Source: Gemmatimonadota bacterium
Lineage (GTDB): Bacteria; GCA-2686955
Assembly (NCBI GenBank): GCA_002686955.1
Contig: NYZA01000109.1
Coordinates: 1 to 23,492 of the forward strand
DNA: 23,492 nt
Reading direction: 5' to 3'
Shown here: positions 16,012 to 23,492 of the stretch, piece after piece
How positions within the stretch are numbered: the first letter of the stretch is position 1
How the letters are laid out: each line of letters begins with the position of its first letter
Program-made: the position numbers and the translations under genes
The notes under the pieces: generated by a model
What the model was told of the DNA's origin: nothing
Databases searched by the model: none
The model's input: only the letters and a program-made list of their open reading frames with translations

Positions 16012-17294
16012 GTGTACATCCTAGGGATCGATTTGGGCAGCAGCCACCGTCTTGCCCCCTCGATCCAGTCCAGCCGCAGAAATAGCGTCTCGTGACCGTT
16101 CATGTATATCAACCAAGCTCCAGCCAGAGTAACGAGCACGTCGGGGAACCACATGGCGATCTCCGGAGTGACGATCCCGCGGTCGGCGATGCGCTCTCCA
16201 CCCACGAGACAGACATAGTGAGCGATGAAGAGGAAGAGACATATGATTACACCTAGGGCGTTGCCGCCTCTCTTGGGAATCGCCCCCAGTGGAACACCGA
16301 TCATAACGAATGAGATGCACGCAACGGCTATGGCGTACTTCTTGTGAATCTCTACTCTGTAGCGGTTCACCTCACGCGCCTTGCTGGCCGCGATCTTTCC
16401 CGCACGTTCCCATCGCCGAGATTCGGTACGCGTTGGAGGCCATTCCGCATCGCTTCGATCGACCCGAACGGCGTCCAGCTTCTCCTGGATCACCAATCTG
16501 CTGTCGCGAACGCGGTTCTGCAGTTCCCCGATTGAGAGCTCTCTATCGCCCCTGAAGTCAGAGTCGGTCCTCTGTAGTTCGGTCTCGGCCTGAAAACGAA
16601 AAGCGTTTGCTTTGAAATGCGTGCGTCGAAGCTCGGTCTTGTCATCTGCACTCGCTTCGATGATTTCGCCATCGAAGAGATCCAATATGATTCCACCTGC
16701 CCCATCTTCCACCATTCTGCCTCTGGGAGCTACGATATTGATGGGAGGAGCGTCGGTGCGCAGATCCAAGATCCTCACATCTTGGAGCTCTCCAGTACGA
16801 TGATCGACCGCCTCTACTCTAAGCCGCGTGTTCTTGTCGATCTCCGAAACAACACCTGCTTCGACGATTAGAGTTGGCTTCTTGCGCGCGATATCCGCGG
16901 TCAGATTTCGGATTCTGTGGTTGGTGTCTGGAAGCACGCGGTCTTGAAAGAGAATCAGGCCGGCGCAAAGCAACGACGCGACCACAACCGTGGGCCACAT
17001 GATGCGATGGAGCGGCATTCCGGCGGCCTTCATGGCCGTCAGCTCTAGATCTTGAGTGAATCGGCCGAAGGCGAGAACGGAGGATAGGAGAACGGCCATC
17101 GGAATGGTAAGCACGATAATGAAAGGGAGCGAGAGCAGAAAGAGCTCCCCCACCACCGAGGGCTCGAGATCTTTGTCGACGATATAGCGCATTAATTTGA
17201 GGAGTTGGTTGAGCAGGAGAACCACTGTGAGTGCCACGAGAGAGAAGAAAAATGGACCGATCTGCTCTCGTAGGACGTAGCGCGCAATCACCAT
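16008..17294 (-). CDS. lptF: LPS export ABC transporter permease LptF
   Basis: 428 residues, longer than the about 366 of E. coli LptF because of an enlarged periplasmic and linker region (about 250-310, charged, RxxExRRWERAGKI). N-terminal helices lie at about 13-35, 55-80 and 99-120; C-terminal helices at about 318-340, 348-370 and 382-400. DLELTAMKAAGMPLHRI is the cytoplasmic coupling helix that contacts LptB. RVLPDTNHRIRNL resembles the usual P-x-x-N segment after helix 3. ATG 17294 begins 9 bases after the M23 gene ends, and its stop overlaps lptG by 4 bases. The charged insertion fits the JM-helix linker seen in FCB and related groups, but I cannot compare directly. Confidence 0.9.
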   Translation of the reverse strand: MVIARYVLREQIGPFFFSLVALTVVLLLNQLLKLMRYIVDKDLEPSVVGELFLLSLPFIIVLTIPMAVLLSSVLAFGRFTQDLELTAMKAAGMPLHRIMWPTVVVASLLCAGLILFQDRVLPDTNHRIRNLTADIARKKPTLIVEAGVVSEIDKNTRLRVEAVDHRTGELQDVRILDLRTDAPPINIVAPRGRMVEDGAGGIILDLFDGEIIEASADDKTELRRTHFKANAFRFQAETELQRTDSDFRGDRELSIGELQNRVRDSRLVIQEKLDAVRVDRSDAEWPPTRTESRRWERAGKIAASKAREVNRYRVEIHKKYAIAVACISFVMIGVPLGAIPKRGGNALGVIICLFLFIAHYVCLVGGERIADRGIVTPEIAMWFPDVLVTLAGAWLIYMNGHETLFLRLDWIEGARRWLLPKSIPRMYT

Positions 17295-17303
17295 GAATCG
17301 CCG

Positions 17304-18347
17304 TCACCCCTCTGATGTCGATGCCATCAAGTCGTCGAGCTCGGCCCTTCTTGCGTCGAAGGCGGGCATGTTTGGAGCTGAGATCCTTCGTCGCATCGTT
17401 TCGTTTTGGCGAAATGGATCGAGGTAGCTTTCTTTGCCGCGGCGAAGGGCGTAGTGGAGGTGTGGATTGGTCGTTCTTCCGGTGTTGCCGGAAAGCGCGA
17501 TAACCGTTCCGGCTTCGATTCTACGTCCCGGTGTCACGACATCGTCGTATACGTTTGAGAGGTGCAAGAAGAGCCCATGTAGACCGGAATCCTCGAACAT
17601 CAGATCGATGCAATACCCATTGGAGCGCACGTTCCAGTTTTTGCGCAACACTTTGGCGGCCATAGGGGCGCGAACCGGCGTGCCGACTGGAACCTTGAAG
17701 TCGATGCCCTTGTGTCCTCTGCCGTCTCTTAGTCGAGCTGTGATTGCTTCGTAATCGTCGATCGGGGATCGCTTCAGTCGCTCGGCCACTTCGACGCCGT
17801 TTTCATCCCAAATACCCGCCCAGCGATCGCCGCTCGCTTGGAATCTGTACCCGCGAAAGGTTGATGCGTGTCGCAAGCTCCGGTACTCGTAGGACAGGAT
17901 TTCGATCGGGTCGCCCGGACCCTGGGTGGGAGTGCGATGGACGCCTTCACCATATCTATATACGACGCGGAAAGGGTCTCCCGGCCTTGGGTCACCACGC
18001 AGGTCGATCTGCCATGCCAGCGATCGTGCCAAATGCGCCGCGGTCAGCTGGGCTTCGGCGGCCGGCAGACGTGAACCCAAGGTCGCGGCGATGGAGCCGT
18101 CCAGACGCCCCGAGAAAATCCTGGGGTCGTCGTTGTCGATCGGCGCAAGCTCGATCGGGGCTTGGGGTTCTTCCGACGGAGCGATCGACGGGTTTCCTGG
18201 CGCGGGCGGGGGCGTCATCGCCGGGAGCACCGCCGCGGGTTCCGTAGTGCGCCGCAGTCCCGCGACGATGAAGTAGACGTTGAGTAGCAACGAAAGGGCG
18301 AGCAGTCCCGGAGTCCAGTTCGCTCGGCGCCGACCTAGCAGGGGCAT
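17304..18347 (-). CDS. M23 family zinc endopeptidase, membrane-anchored, Csd3/ShyA-like
   Basis: 347 residues. It should cut peptide cross-links in peptidoglycan in the periplasm. The protein has an N-terminal anchor (12-31), then a Pro/Ala-rich linker (37-70). Residues about 100-190 match the domain that precedes the catalytic one in Csd3/OapA/ShyA-type proteins (LARSLAWQIDLRGDPRPGDP). The catalytic LytM domain is at about 208-312, with zinc ligands H212 and D216 (GHKGIDF) and H298 in the HLHY motif; H262 and H296 are the other conserved histidines. All four active-site residues are present. ATG 18347 is chosen because AGGA lies 6 bases upstream and the membrane helix follows at once; the frame could start at 18428 but the added residues are Pro/Arg-rich and unsupported. 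It heads the lptFG operon, suggesting coordinated wall opening and LPS delivery. Confidence 0.87.
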   Translation of the reverse strand: MPLLGRRRANWTPGLLALSLLLNVYFIVAGLRRTTEPAAVLPAMTPPPAPGNPSIAPSEEPQAPIELAPIDNDDPRIFSGRLDGSIAATLGSRLPAAEAQLTAAHLARSLAWQIDLRGDPRPGDPFRVVYRYGEGVHRTPTQGPGDPIEILSYEYRSLRHASTFRGYRFQASGDRWAGIWDENGVEVAERLKRSPIDDYEAITARLRDGRGHKGIDFKVPVGTPVRAPMAAKVLRKNWNVRSNGYCIDLMFEDSGLHGLFLHLSNVYDDVVTPGRRIEAGTVIALSGNTGRTTNPHLHYALRRGKESYLDPFRQNETMRRRISAPNMPAFDARRAELDDLMASTSEG

Positions 18348-18734
18348 CAGGGTTCCTTGGGGTGGACTGTCGAACGGCGCCTTGCGCCGGGGGTCTTCCT
18401 GGGTGGAATCTGCGACCGATCCGGGCAATGGTACTGCGCGATCCAGGCGAACCCAAAGGCTTTGACGGTCGACTGACAGATTGGCATGCGACGACCGCCG
18501 TTCATGTCACGCATCCGCTCCGCGTCATCGTCCGGTGGGACGCCAACGCGCGCGACGCCCGTCAGGGTTTGGGCCGTGGCATACTTGTATTCCAAGTTCT
18601 TCTGAGTCTTTGGATCCGCATGGAGGGCCGGTGCCCATTGTGGGCACGGTCCTTGCGATCTAAGCCAAGGCTCGATCACACCCTTTCCACCGGCACCCCG
18701 TGGGCCGCCGGCAACGATCAACCAGAAATGGACC
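18348..18734. promoter_or_regulatory. Divergent control region between the M23-lptFG operon and lon
   Basis: About 390 bases separate two divergent starts, so promoters for both directions should be here. A TTGACG at 18462-18467 is a possible -35 box, but no good -10 follows at 16-18 bases. I see no CIRCE element (TTAGCACTC-N9-GAGTGCTAA) and no clear sigma-32 site. The one strong structure is the hairpin listed separately. Confidence 0.5.
18624..18653 (+). promoter_or_regulatory. Strong hairpin in the lon leader
   Basis: GTGCCCA (18631-18637) and TGGGCAC (18641-18647) pair perfectly around the loop TTG. With G18630 bulged, AGGGCC (18624-18629) continues the stem with GGTCCT (18648-18653), one G-T pair included, giving 13 base pairs. 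It ends 81 bases before the lon ATG. No T run follows on either strand, so a simple terminator is unlikely. It may be an operator palindrome or an RNA element in the lon 5' leader. Confidence 0.45.
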
Positions 18735-21470
18735 ATGGCGGACTCCGGCAAGAAAGCGACCGACGACTTCGATTTCGAAGGTGAGCTCGCGGAAGCTCTG
18801 GCGGATGCGCTGGGCGAGGCGATTCTCGCTCAGCGGTTGATTCTCAGAGAGATCGAGCGGGGCGGCCGATCTCCCGCCCGGGGAGCGTTCACTACCACCG
18901 ATCTATCTCGCCTGACGCACAGGGGGCACACCACCAAACCCGCGAAGGCCGCGGAGCAGTCGGACGAACCCGGCGAGCCAGTGCTCGATGAGGGGGCGGG
19001 TCGCCTATCGGACGATGCGCTGGGCGGTGTCGAGGTAGAGATCGATCGTGATGATCTCGATGAAACCGAAGAGGAGCGCCCGGCCAGCCGCCGCCTCGAG
19101 CTTCCGGTCGTGCCGCTTCGAAACACGATCCTCTTTCCACAGCAGGTCATCCCCTTGGCAGTTGGGCGAGAGCGGTCCGTGCGGGCCGTCGAGGCGGCCA
19201 TGGATGCTCGCCGGCGGTTAATGATCGTCTCGCAAAACGACGCGAAGATCGATCGACCCGGGGCATCCGATCTGTTCCGGTGGGGGACGGTGGCGCACAT
19301 CCTGAAGGTATTCGAGATGCCGGACGGCACGCGCAACATCATTGTGCAGGGAATGGCACGGGCCAATCTTCTCGAGCTGACGCAACTCGACCCCTACACG
19401 ATCGGCGTGCTCGAGACCCATTACGACGACATCGAGGAATCGATCGAGACCGAAGCGATCATCGGCAACCTGCGGTCGATGTTGGAGCAGATCTCCGATC
19501 TCGCGCCATATTTGACGCCTGAACATCAGGCCATGATCTCGTCGGTCTCGAAACCGGGTCATATGGCCGATGCGATAGTATCGGTGCTGAATGTGCCGCT
19601 CAAGGTCAAGCAGGAGATCCTCGAAACCTCCAATGTGGAAGAACGGCTCCAGAAAGCGATGGCCGTGGCGGCCAAGGAGCTGCAAAAGCTCGAAATCGGG
19701 AGCCGCATCCAAAACGAAGTACAGGGTGAGATCTCGAAATCGCAGAGGGACTACTTTCTGCGCGAGCAGATGAAGGCGATTCAGAGAGAGCTGGGCGACG
19801 GGGAAGACGCCTCGGACGAGAACAAGGAGCTGCGCGCGCGCATCCGAAAAAGCAAGATGCCCGCTGACGTCAAAAAGGCGGTCAACAAGGAGTTGGACCG
19901 GTTAGGGAGGATTCACCCCGGATCACCTGAGTACACGGTTTCAAGAACTTATCTTGATGTGATGCTGGATTTGCCGTGGAAGAAGCACTCGCGCGACCGT
20001 CTCGATATCGCCCTGGCACACGAGATCCTCGATGGTGATCACCACGGTCTAGAAAAGGTGAAGAAGCGCATTCTCGAGTTCTTGGCGGTTCGGAAACTCA
20101 AGAAAGACATGCGCGGTCCAATCCTCTGCTTCGTCGGTCCTCCCGGAGTTGGAAAAACGTCGCTGGGCAGATCGATCGCCAGTGCTCTGAAGCGGAAGTT
20201 TTTTAGAATGTCACTCGGAGGGTTGCGCGACGAAGCTGAGATTCGAGGGCATCGCCGAACCTATATTGGCGCCATGCCCGGCAGGATCATCCAGGGCATA
20301 AAGCGAACCGAGACAGCAAATCCCGTGTTCATGCTCGATGAGATCGACAAACTGGGGTCAGATTTTCGAGGTGACCCCTCATCGGCTCTCTTGGAAGTGC
20401 TCGATCCAGAGCAGAACCACTCTTTCACTGATCACTATCTCGACCAGCCCTTCGACCTCTCCAAGGTGCTCTTCATCGCGACCGCGAATGTGCTCGATAC
20501 TGTTCCGCTGGCGCTGCGGGATCGCATGGAGATCATCGAGGTTCCGGGCTATACACTCATCGACAAAATGAAGATCGCTCAGCAGTTCCTGGTGCGCAAA
20601 CAGATCGATGAGAACGGGCTCTCCAAAGGCCAGATCGAGTTCGCCGACACCGCGCTTCGAGCCATCATCGAGAATCATACCCGAGAGGCCGGGGTTCGAA
20701 ACCTCGAGCGCAGGATCGGTGCGGTCTGTCGCGGTGTCGCCAGAGGAATAGCCGAGGGCACGACAGAACACGAGACAATCGAAGAAGATGATCTTGCTAC
20801 ATACCTGGGGCAGCCACGCTATTATCCGGAGCTCTCCGAGAGATTCGAACGCCCCGGAATCGCGACAGGTTTGGCTTGGACCCCCACGGGAGGAGACCTG
20901 CTCTTCATCGAGAGCACGTGGATGCCCGGCACTGGAAAGCTGATACTCTCAGGCAGGCTGGGGGAGGTGATGAAGGAATCCGCCGGTGCCGCGCTCTCTT
21001 ACATTCGGAGCGGGGCCGATGATCTGGGTGTCCCTTCCGATCTGCACGAGAAGATGGATGTGCACGTTCATGTGCCCGCGGGAGCGATTCCGAAAGATGG
21101 GCCGTCGGCCGGTGTAGCGATTTTCTCGTCACTAATGTCTCTCGTAACGCAACGCTCGATTCGGCACGATACGGCGATGACCGGTGAGATAACGTTGCGA
21201 GGCGTCGTTCTCCCTGTTGGCGGCATCAAGGAAAAGCTACTGGCCGCCCACCGAGGGGGAACAAAAAGAGTGATCCTGCCGGAGAAGAACCGACGTGATC
21301 TCGACGAGGTTCCGGAAGATGTGAGGGCAGACCTCGATCTTCACTTCGTCACGAGCCTGGAAGATGCCCTCCCGTTGGTGTTGCGGGAGCAGGTGGTCAA
21401 GAAAGCGTCGAGCGCGAGCAAGCCGAAGACGACCACGGCGAAAAAGAGAGCGGTGGCGGCCACCCGGTAG
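18735..21470 (+). CDS. lon: ATP-dependent Lon protease with acidic N-terminal extension
   Basis: 911 residues, against about 784 in E. coli. Lon degrades damaged and regulatory proteins in the cytoplasm. The substrate-binding LON domain starts at about 121 (LELPVVPLRNTILFPQ). The AAA+ module has Walker A GPPGVGKT (468-475) and Walker B MLDEID (533-538). The protease domain has the Ser-Lys dyad at S791 (KDGPSAG) and K832 (GGIKEKLLAAHRGG). Residues 1-120 are an added segment: a helical Ala/Glu/Asp-rich start, a Thr/Arg-rich middle, then a strongly acidic patch (100-115). The C-terminal tail (about 890-911) is Lys/Ala/Thr-rich. No good ribosome binding site precedes ATG 18735, but no alternative ATG or GTG lies between it and the LON domain. 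The next gene follows 11 bases later. Confidence 0.95.
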   Translation: MADSGKKATDDFDFEGELAEALADALGEAILAQRLILREIERGGRSPARGAFTTTDLSRLTHRGHTTKPAKAAEQSDEPGEPVLDEGAGRLSDDALGGVEVEIDRDDLDETEEERPASRRLELPVVPLRNTILFPQQVIPLAVGRERSVRAVEAAMDARRRLMIVSQNDAKIDRPGASDLFRWGTVAHILKVFEMPDGTRNIIVQGMARANLLELTQLDPYTIGVLETHYDDIEESIETEAIIGNLRSMLEQISDLAPYLTPEHQAMISSVSKPGHMADAIVSVLNVPLKVKQEILETSNVEERLQKAMAVAAKELQKLEIGSRIQNEVQGEISKSQRDYFLREQMKAIQRELGDGEDASDENKELRARIRKSKMPADVKKAVNKELDRLGRIHPGSPEYTVSRTYLDVMLDLPWKKHSRDRLDIALAHEILDGDHHGLEKVKKRILEFLAVRKLKKDMRGPILCFVGPPGVGKTSLGRSIASALKRKFFRMSLGGLRDEAEIRGHRRTYIGAMPGRIIQGIKRTETANPVFMLDEIDKLGSDFRGDPSSALLEVLDPEQNHSFTDHYLDQPFDLSKVLFIATANVLDTVPLALRDRMEIIEVPGYTLIDKMKIAQQFLVRKQIDENGLSKGQIEFADTALRAIIENHTREAGVRNLERRIGAVCRGVARGIAEGTTEHETIEEDDLATYLGQPRYYPELSERFERPGIATGLAWTPTGGDLLFIESTWMPGTGKLILSGRLGEVMKESAGAALSYIRSGADDLGVPSDLHEKMDVHVHVPAGAIPKDGPSAGVAIFSSLMSLVTQRSIRHDTAMTGEITLRGVVLPVGGIKEKLLAAHRGGTKRVILPEKNRRDLDEVPEDVRADLDLHFVTSLEDALPLVLREQVVKKASSASKPKTTTAKKRAVAATR

Positions 21471-21481
21471 CGGTAGAGGAT

Positions 21482-21841
21482 ATGAGCGACGAAGATCCGC
21501 CCTTTGCGACCGATCGAGAGACCCTCGAACGAGAATGCAAGGTGGAGCTTCTCAAGGCCACCGGCCCCGGCGGACAGCATCGGAACAAACGTGAGACCGG
21601 CGTGCGATTGCGTCACCCCCCGTCGGGAGTCGTCGTTTCGGCGACTGAGCGGCGCTCTCAGATTCGCAATCTCGACGTAGCCTACGCGCGGTTGATCGAG
21701 CGCTTGCAGGAGCGCAACCACCGCCCTAGGAAGCGCAGGCCTACCCGGGTGCCCGCGGGAGCGAAACGGCGTAGACTAGACGAGAAGCGACGTCGCTCCG
21801 AAACCAAGTCGCGCCGTCGTGCCGATGGCGCGGAAGAGTAG
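21482..21841 (+). CDS. GGQ-domain peptidyl-tRNA hydrolase, release factor-like / ArfB-like ribosome rescue factor
   Basis: 119 residues. GPGGQHRNK carries the catalytic GGQ (30-32) that hydrolyses peptidyl-tRNA on the ribosome. The following segment, GVRLRHPPSGVVVSATERRSQ, is spaced as in RF1/RF2 domain 3. There are no stop-codon recognition domains. The C-terminus (about 80-119) is very basic and follows the ArfB tail pattern (RRPTR, then RRLDEKRRRSETKSRRR), which in ArfB enters the empty mRNA channel of stalled ribosomes. The protein thus should rescue non-stop ribosomes. The usual V in GGQHVNK is R here. It lies 11 bases after lon, and GAGG stands only 2 bases before the ATG, so translation may depend on coupling to lon. 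It could equally be called a generic release factor-like protein. Confidence 0.85.
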   Translation: MSDEDPPFATDRETLERECKVELLKATGPGGQHRNKRETGVRLRHPPSGVVVSATERRSQIRNLDVAYARLIERLQERNHRPRKRRPTRVPAGAKRRRLDEKRRRSETKSRRRADGAEE

Positions 21842-21853
21842 CCGCCCCACCAC

Positions 21854-21858
21854 AGGAG
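21854..21858 (+). promoter_or_regulatory. Ribosome binding site deciding the dihydropyrimidinase start
   Basis: AGGAG is 8 bases before ATG 21867. An in-frame ATG at 21819 would overlap the GGQ gene and add 16 residues not expected in the family. Confidence 0.8.
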
Positions 21859-21866
21859 AGAAATAC

Positions 21867-23306
21867 ATGGGCATCGTCATTCGAGGTGGAACCGTCCTCA
21901 CCGCCGATCTCACCACACGAGCGGATGTCTACTGCGACGGGGGAACTATTCAGGCCCTCGGGCCGGACGTCGAGGTGCCCACCGGCACTGAGGTGATCGA
22001 TGCGAGCGGCTGCTATGTCATGCCCGGCGGCATCGATCCGCATACGCACATGCAGCTTCCCTTCATGGGCACGCGCGTCGTAGACGACTTCTTCACCGGC
22101 ACCGTGGCCGGGGTCACCGGCGGCACGACAATGATCGTCGATTTCGTCATCCCCGACAAAGGCGGCTCCCTGCTTGATGCCGTGGATACTTGGCAAGAGC
22201 GCGCCTCGATCTCGGCGACCGATTTCGGTTTTCATGTCGCGATTACGGGTTGGAGCGAGGCCGTCTCCGAGGAGATGGGTGTCGTTACCGCTGAGCGGGG
22301 AATCAACAGCTACAAGTTCTTTATGGCCTACAAGAACGCCATCATGGTGAGCGACGAGGAGTTGGTGGCCGGCTTTTCTCGCTGCCGAGAGATCGGGGCA
22401 ATTGCGGCCGTTCATGCTGAGCACGGAGAGCTCGTTTTCCATCTGCAGCAGGAGATGCTCCGGCGTGGCATCACCGGGCCGGAGGGGCATCCCCAATCCC
22501 GACCCGCGGAGGTGGAGGGGGAGGCAGCGGCGCGCGCGATCTCACTCGCGGGTGTTCTAGGGGTGCCTCTCTATATCGTCCACATCGGGGCGGAGCAAGC
22601 GGCGCAGGCGGTCACACGAGCACGTTTGGCCGGGCAGCGCGTCTTCGGAGAGACCTTGGCGGGGTTCCTCGCCGTCGACGACTCCGTCTACTACAACGAA
22701 GACTGGGATTTCGCCGCGAGCCATGTCATGAGCCCCTGCTTCAAGCCGAAGGGGCATCCCGAGGCTCTGTGGAGGGCGCTTCAATCAGGAAATCTGCAGA
22801 CGATCGGTACCGATCACTGCACATTCACCGTTGAGCAAAAGCGGATGGGACTCGAGGACTTTACGAAGATCCCAAACGGATGCGGCGGAATCGAAGATCG
22901 CATGAGCATCGCCTGGGAGCTCGGCGTCAATACTGGGCGGATCACACCGAATGAGTTCGTCGCAGCGACATCTACGAGCGCGGCGCGAATCTTCAACATG
23001 CACCCGCAGAAGGGCGCGATTCGCGTCGGATCCGATGCCGACTTGGTCGTCTTCGACCCGGAAAAGAGCAAGACAATCTCCGCCCAGTCTCAGTATCAGG
23101 AAAACGACTTCAACGTGTTCGAAGGGACGACCGTCAAGGGCGTTGCGGTTCACTCTCTGAGCCGCGGCCGACATATTTGGGCAGACGGGGATGTACGCGC
23201 GGAGCGCGGTGCCGGCCGATTCGTATACCGAGAGCCCTATGGGCCCGCCTATGCGGGAATCGACCGGCGACTGGCGCTCTCGACCCCTCGCAAGGTCGAG
23301 CGCTAG
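21867..23306 (+). CDS. hydA: Dihydropyrimidinase (D-hydantoinase family)
   Basis: 479 residues, the usual length. It opens dihydrouracil and dihydrothymine to N-carbamoyl-beta-amino acids, the second step of reductive pyrimidine breakdown; relatives act on hydantoins. The amidohydrolase metal site is complete: H59 and H61 (DPHTHMQL), the carboxylated lysine K150 (INSYKFFMAYK), H183 (VHAEH), H239 (YIVHIGAEQ) and D316 (TDHCTF). Residues about 54-95 (GIDPHTHMQLPFMGT, then AGVTGGTTMIVDF) are very like the eukaryotic-type dihydropyrimidinases, more so than allantoinase or dihydroorotase. VHAEH replaces the common VHAEN. Neither dihydropyrimidine dehydrogenase nor beta-ureidopropionase genes are in the window, so the physiological substrate is inferred. 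It is 25 bases after the GGQ gene on the same strand and ends the operon at the inverted repeat. Confidence 0.93.
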   Translation: MGIVIRGGTVLTADLTTRADVYCDGGTIQALGPDVEVPTGTEVIDASGCYVMPGGIDPHTHMQLPFMGTRVVDDFFTGTVAGVTGGTTMIVDFVIPDKGGSLLDAVDTWQERASISATDFGFHVAITGWSEAVSEEMGVVTAERGINSYKFFMAYKNAIMVSDEELVAGFSRCREIGAIAAVHAEHGELVFHLQQEMLRRGITGPEGHPQSRPAEVEGEAAARAISLAGVLGVPLYIVHIGAEQAAQAVTRARLAGQRVFGETLAGFLAVDDSVYYNEDWDFAASHVMSPCFKPKGHPEALWRALQSGNLQTIGTDHCTFTVEQKRMGLEDFTKIPNGCGGIEDRMSIAWELGVNTGRITPNEFVAATSTSAARIFNMHPQKGAIRVGSDADLVVFDPEKSKTISAQSQYQENDFNVFEGTTVKGVAVHSLSRGRHIWADGDVRAERGAGRFVYREPYGPAYAGIDRRLALSTPRKVER

Positions 23307-23366
23307 AGCCCGTATATCTCACCAACTTCCGTCGCCACAGCAGAAAGTTGGTGAGATATGCGGGCT
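23307..23366. repeat. Long inverted repeat (22-bp arms) directly after dihydropyrimidinase
   Basis: Arm 1 is 23307-23328, starting with the base after the stop codon, and arm 2 is 23345-23366. They pair over all 22 positions with a single G-T wobble (CCCGTATAT against ATATGCGGG). The loop is 16 bases. There is no T run after it. The core reads ATATCTCACCAACTT. Arms this long are more than a terminator needs and suggest a mobile palindromic repeat (REP/MITE-like) or the end of an insertion sequence, which may also stop transcription. Confidence 0.65.
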
Positions 23367-23397
23367 AGGAGCCTGTTGCGCATAGGCTTTCGAGCCC
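23362..23397 (+). repeat. Nested hairpins overlapping the end of the inverted repeat
   Basis: GGGCT (23362-23366, also the last five bases of arm 2) can pair with AGCCC (23393-23397). Inside lies a second 5-bp stem, AGCCT (23370-23374) with AGGCT (23384-23388). This pairing competes with the base of the long inverted repeat. The remainder, 23398-23492, holds no gene I can recognise. Confidence 0.35.
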
Positions 23398-23492
23398 AGT
23401 GTTCGCGCTCGTTTCGAGATCAAGGAGCTGGGTCCGCGGGAAGGCTGGTTGCCTTTCAAGGACTTAGCGACGCAGAGATCGGAACGAAGACG

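Noticed and set aside
18560-18600. Possible sigma-54 or sigma-32 promoter for lon around TGGCATACTTGTATT
   Set aside because: There is no GC at the required -12 position for sigma-54, and no CCCCAT-type -10 at the right distance for the heat-shock consensus.
18735-23306. tRNA, CRISPR or transposase genes anywhere in the window
   Set aside because: Gaps were scanned for cloverleaf TTCGA-type arms, regular spaced repeats and transposase motifs; only the terminal inverted repeat stands out and no transposase is present.

Overview
This 23.5 kb window comes from a Gram-negative (diderm), GC-rich bacterial chromosome. The evidence is an outer-membrane secretin, the LPS-export permeases LptF and LptG, and a periplasmic-type M23 peptidase. 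The PilC-like protein and the small leaderless pilin-like protein (N-terminus MGQQQ followed by a hydrophobic helix) resemble, from memory, proteins of the FCB superphylum (Ignavibacteria, Zixibacteria, Eisenbacteria and relatives). I therefore suspect a GC-rich FCB or candidate-phylum lineage, but this was not tested by any search. I see no tRNA, rRNA, CRISPR array or complete transposon.

Layout. (1) Positions 1-1776, plus strand: the C-terminal part of an MrfA/YprA-type helicase-like protein whose visible motor motifs are eroded. (2) 1777-2201: a long non-coding stretch that ends in a good sigma-54 type -24/-12 promoter candidate. (3) 2202-11163, plus strand: seven tightly packed genes for a compact type IV pilus-like machine. 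In order they are a pilin-like subunit, PilC platform, PilB-type ATPase, PilT-like ATPase, a PilM-PilN fusion, a PilO-PilP fusion and a short secretin. GC-rich hairpins separate the pilin-like gene from the machine genes. (4) 18347 down to 11165, minus strand: M23 endopeptidase, lptF, lptG, acetyl-CoA synthetase and ETF-ubiquinone oxidoreductase, probably one operon. The last gene converges on the secretin gene with a single base between the stop codons. (5) 18348-18734: a divergent control region containing a strong hairpin. (6) 18735-23306, plus strand: lon (with an unusual acidic N-terminal extension), a small GGQ-domain ribosome-rescue factor, and dihydropyrimidinase. (7) 23307-23492: a striking 22-bp-arm inverted repeat and nested hairpins, with no gene.

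How the genes work together. The pilus block encodes most of an envelope-spanning machine: inner-membrane platform, assembly motor, retraction-like motor, alignment complex and outer-membrane channel. MN and OP are each collapsed into one polypeptide. No prepilin peptidase or minor pilin is present here. The minus-strand operon joins envelope building (murein cutting, LPS export) to acetate activation and electron entry from fatty-acid or amino-acid oxidation. The lon-GGQ pair suggests a link between ribosome rescue and proteolysis.
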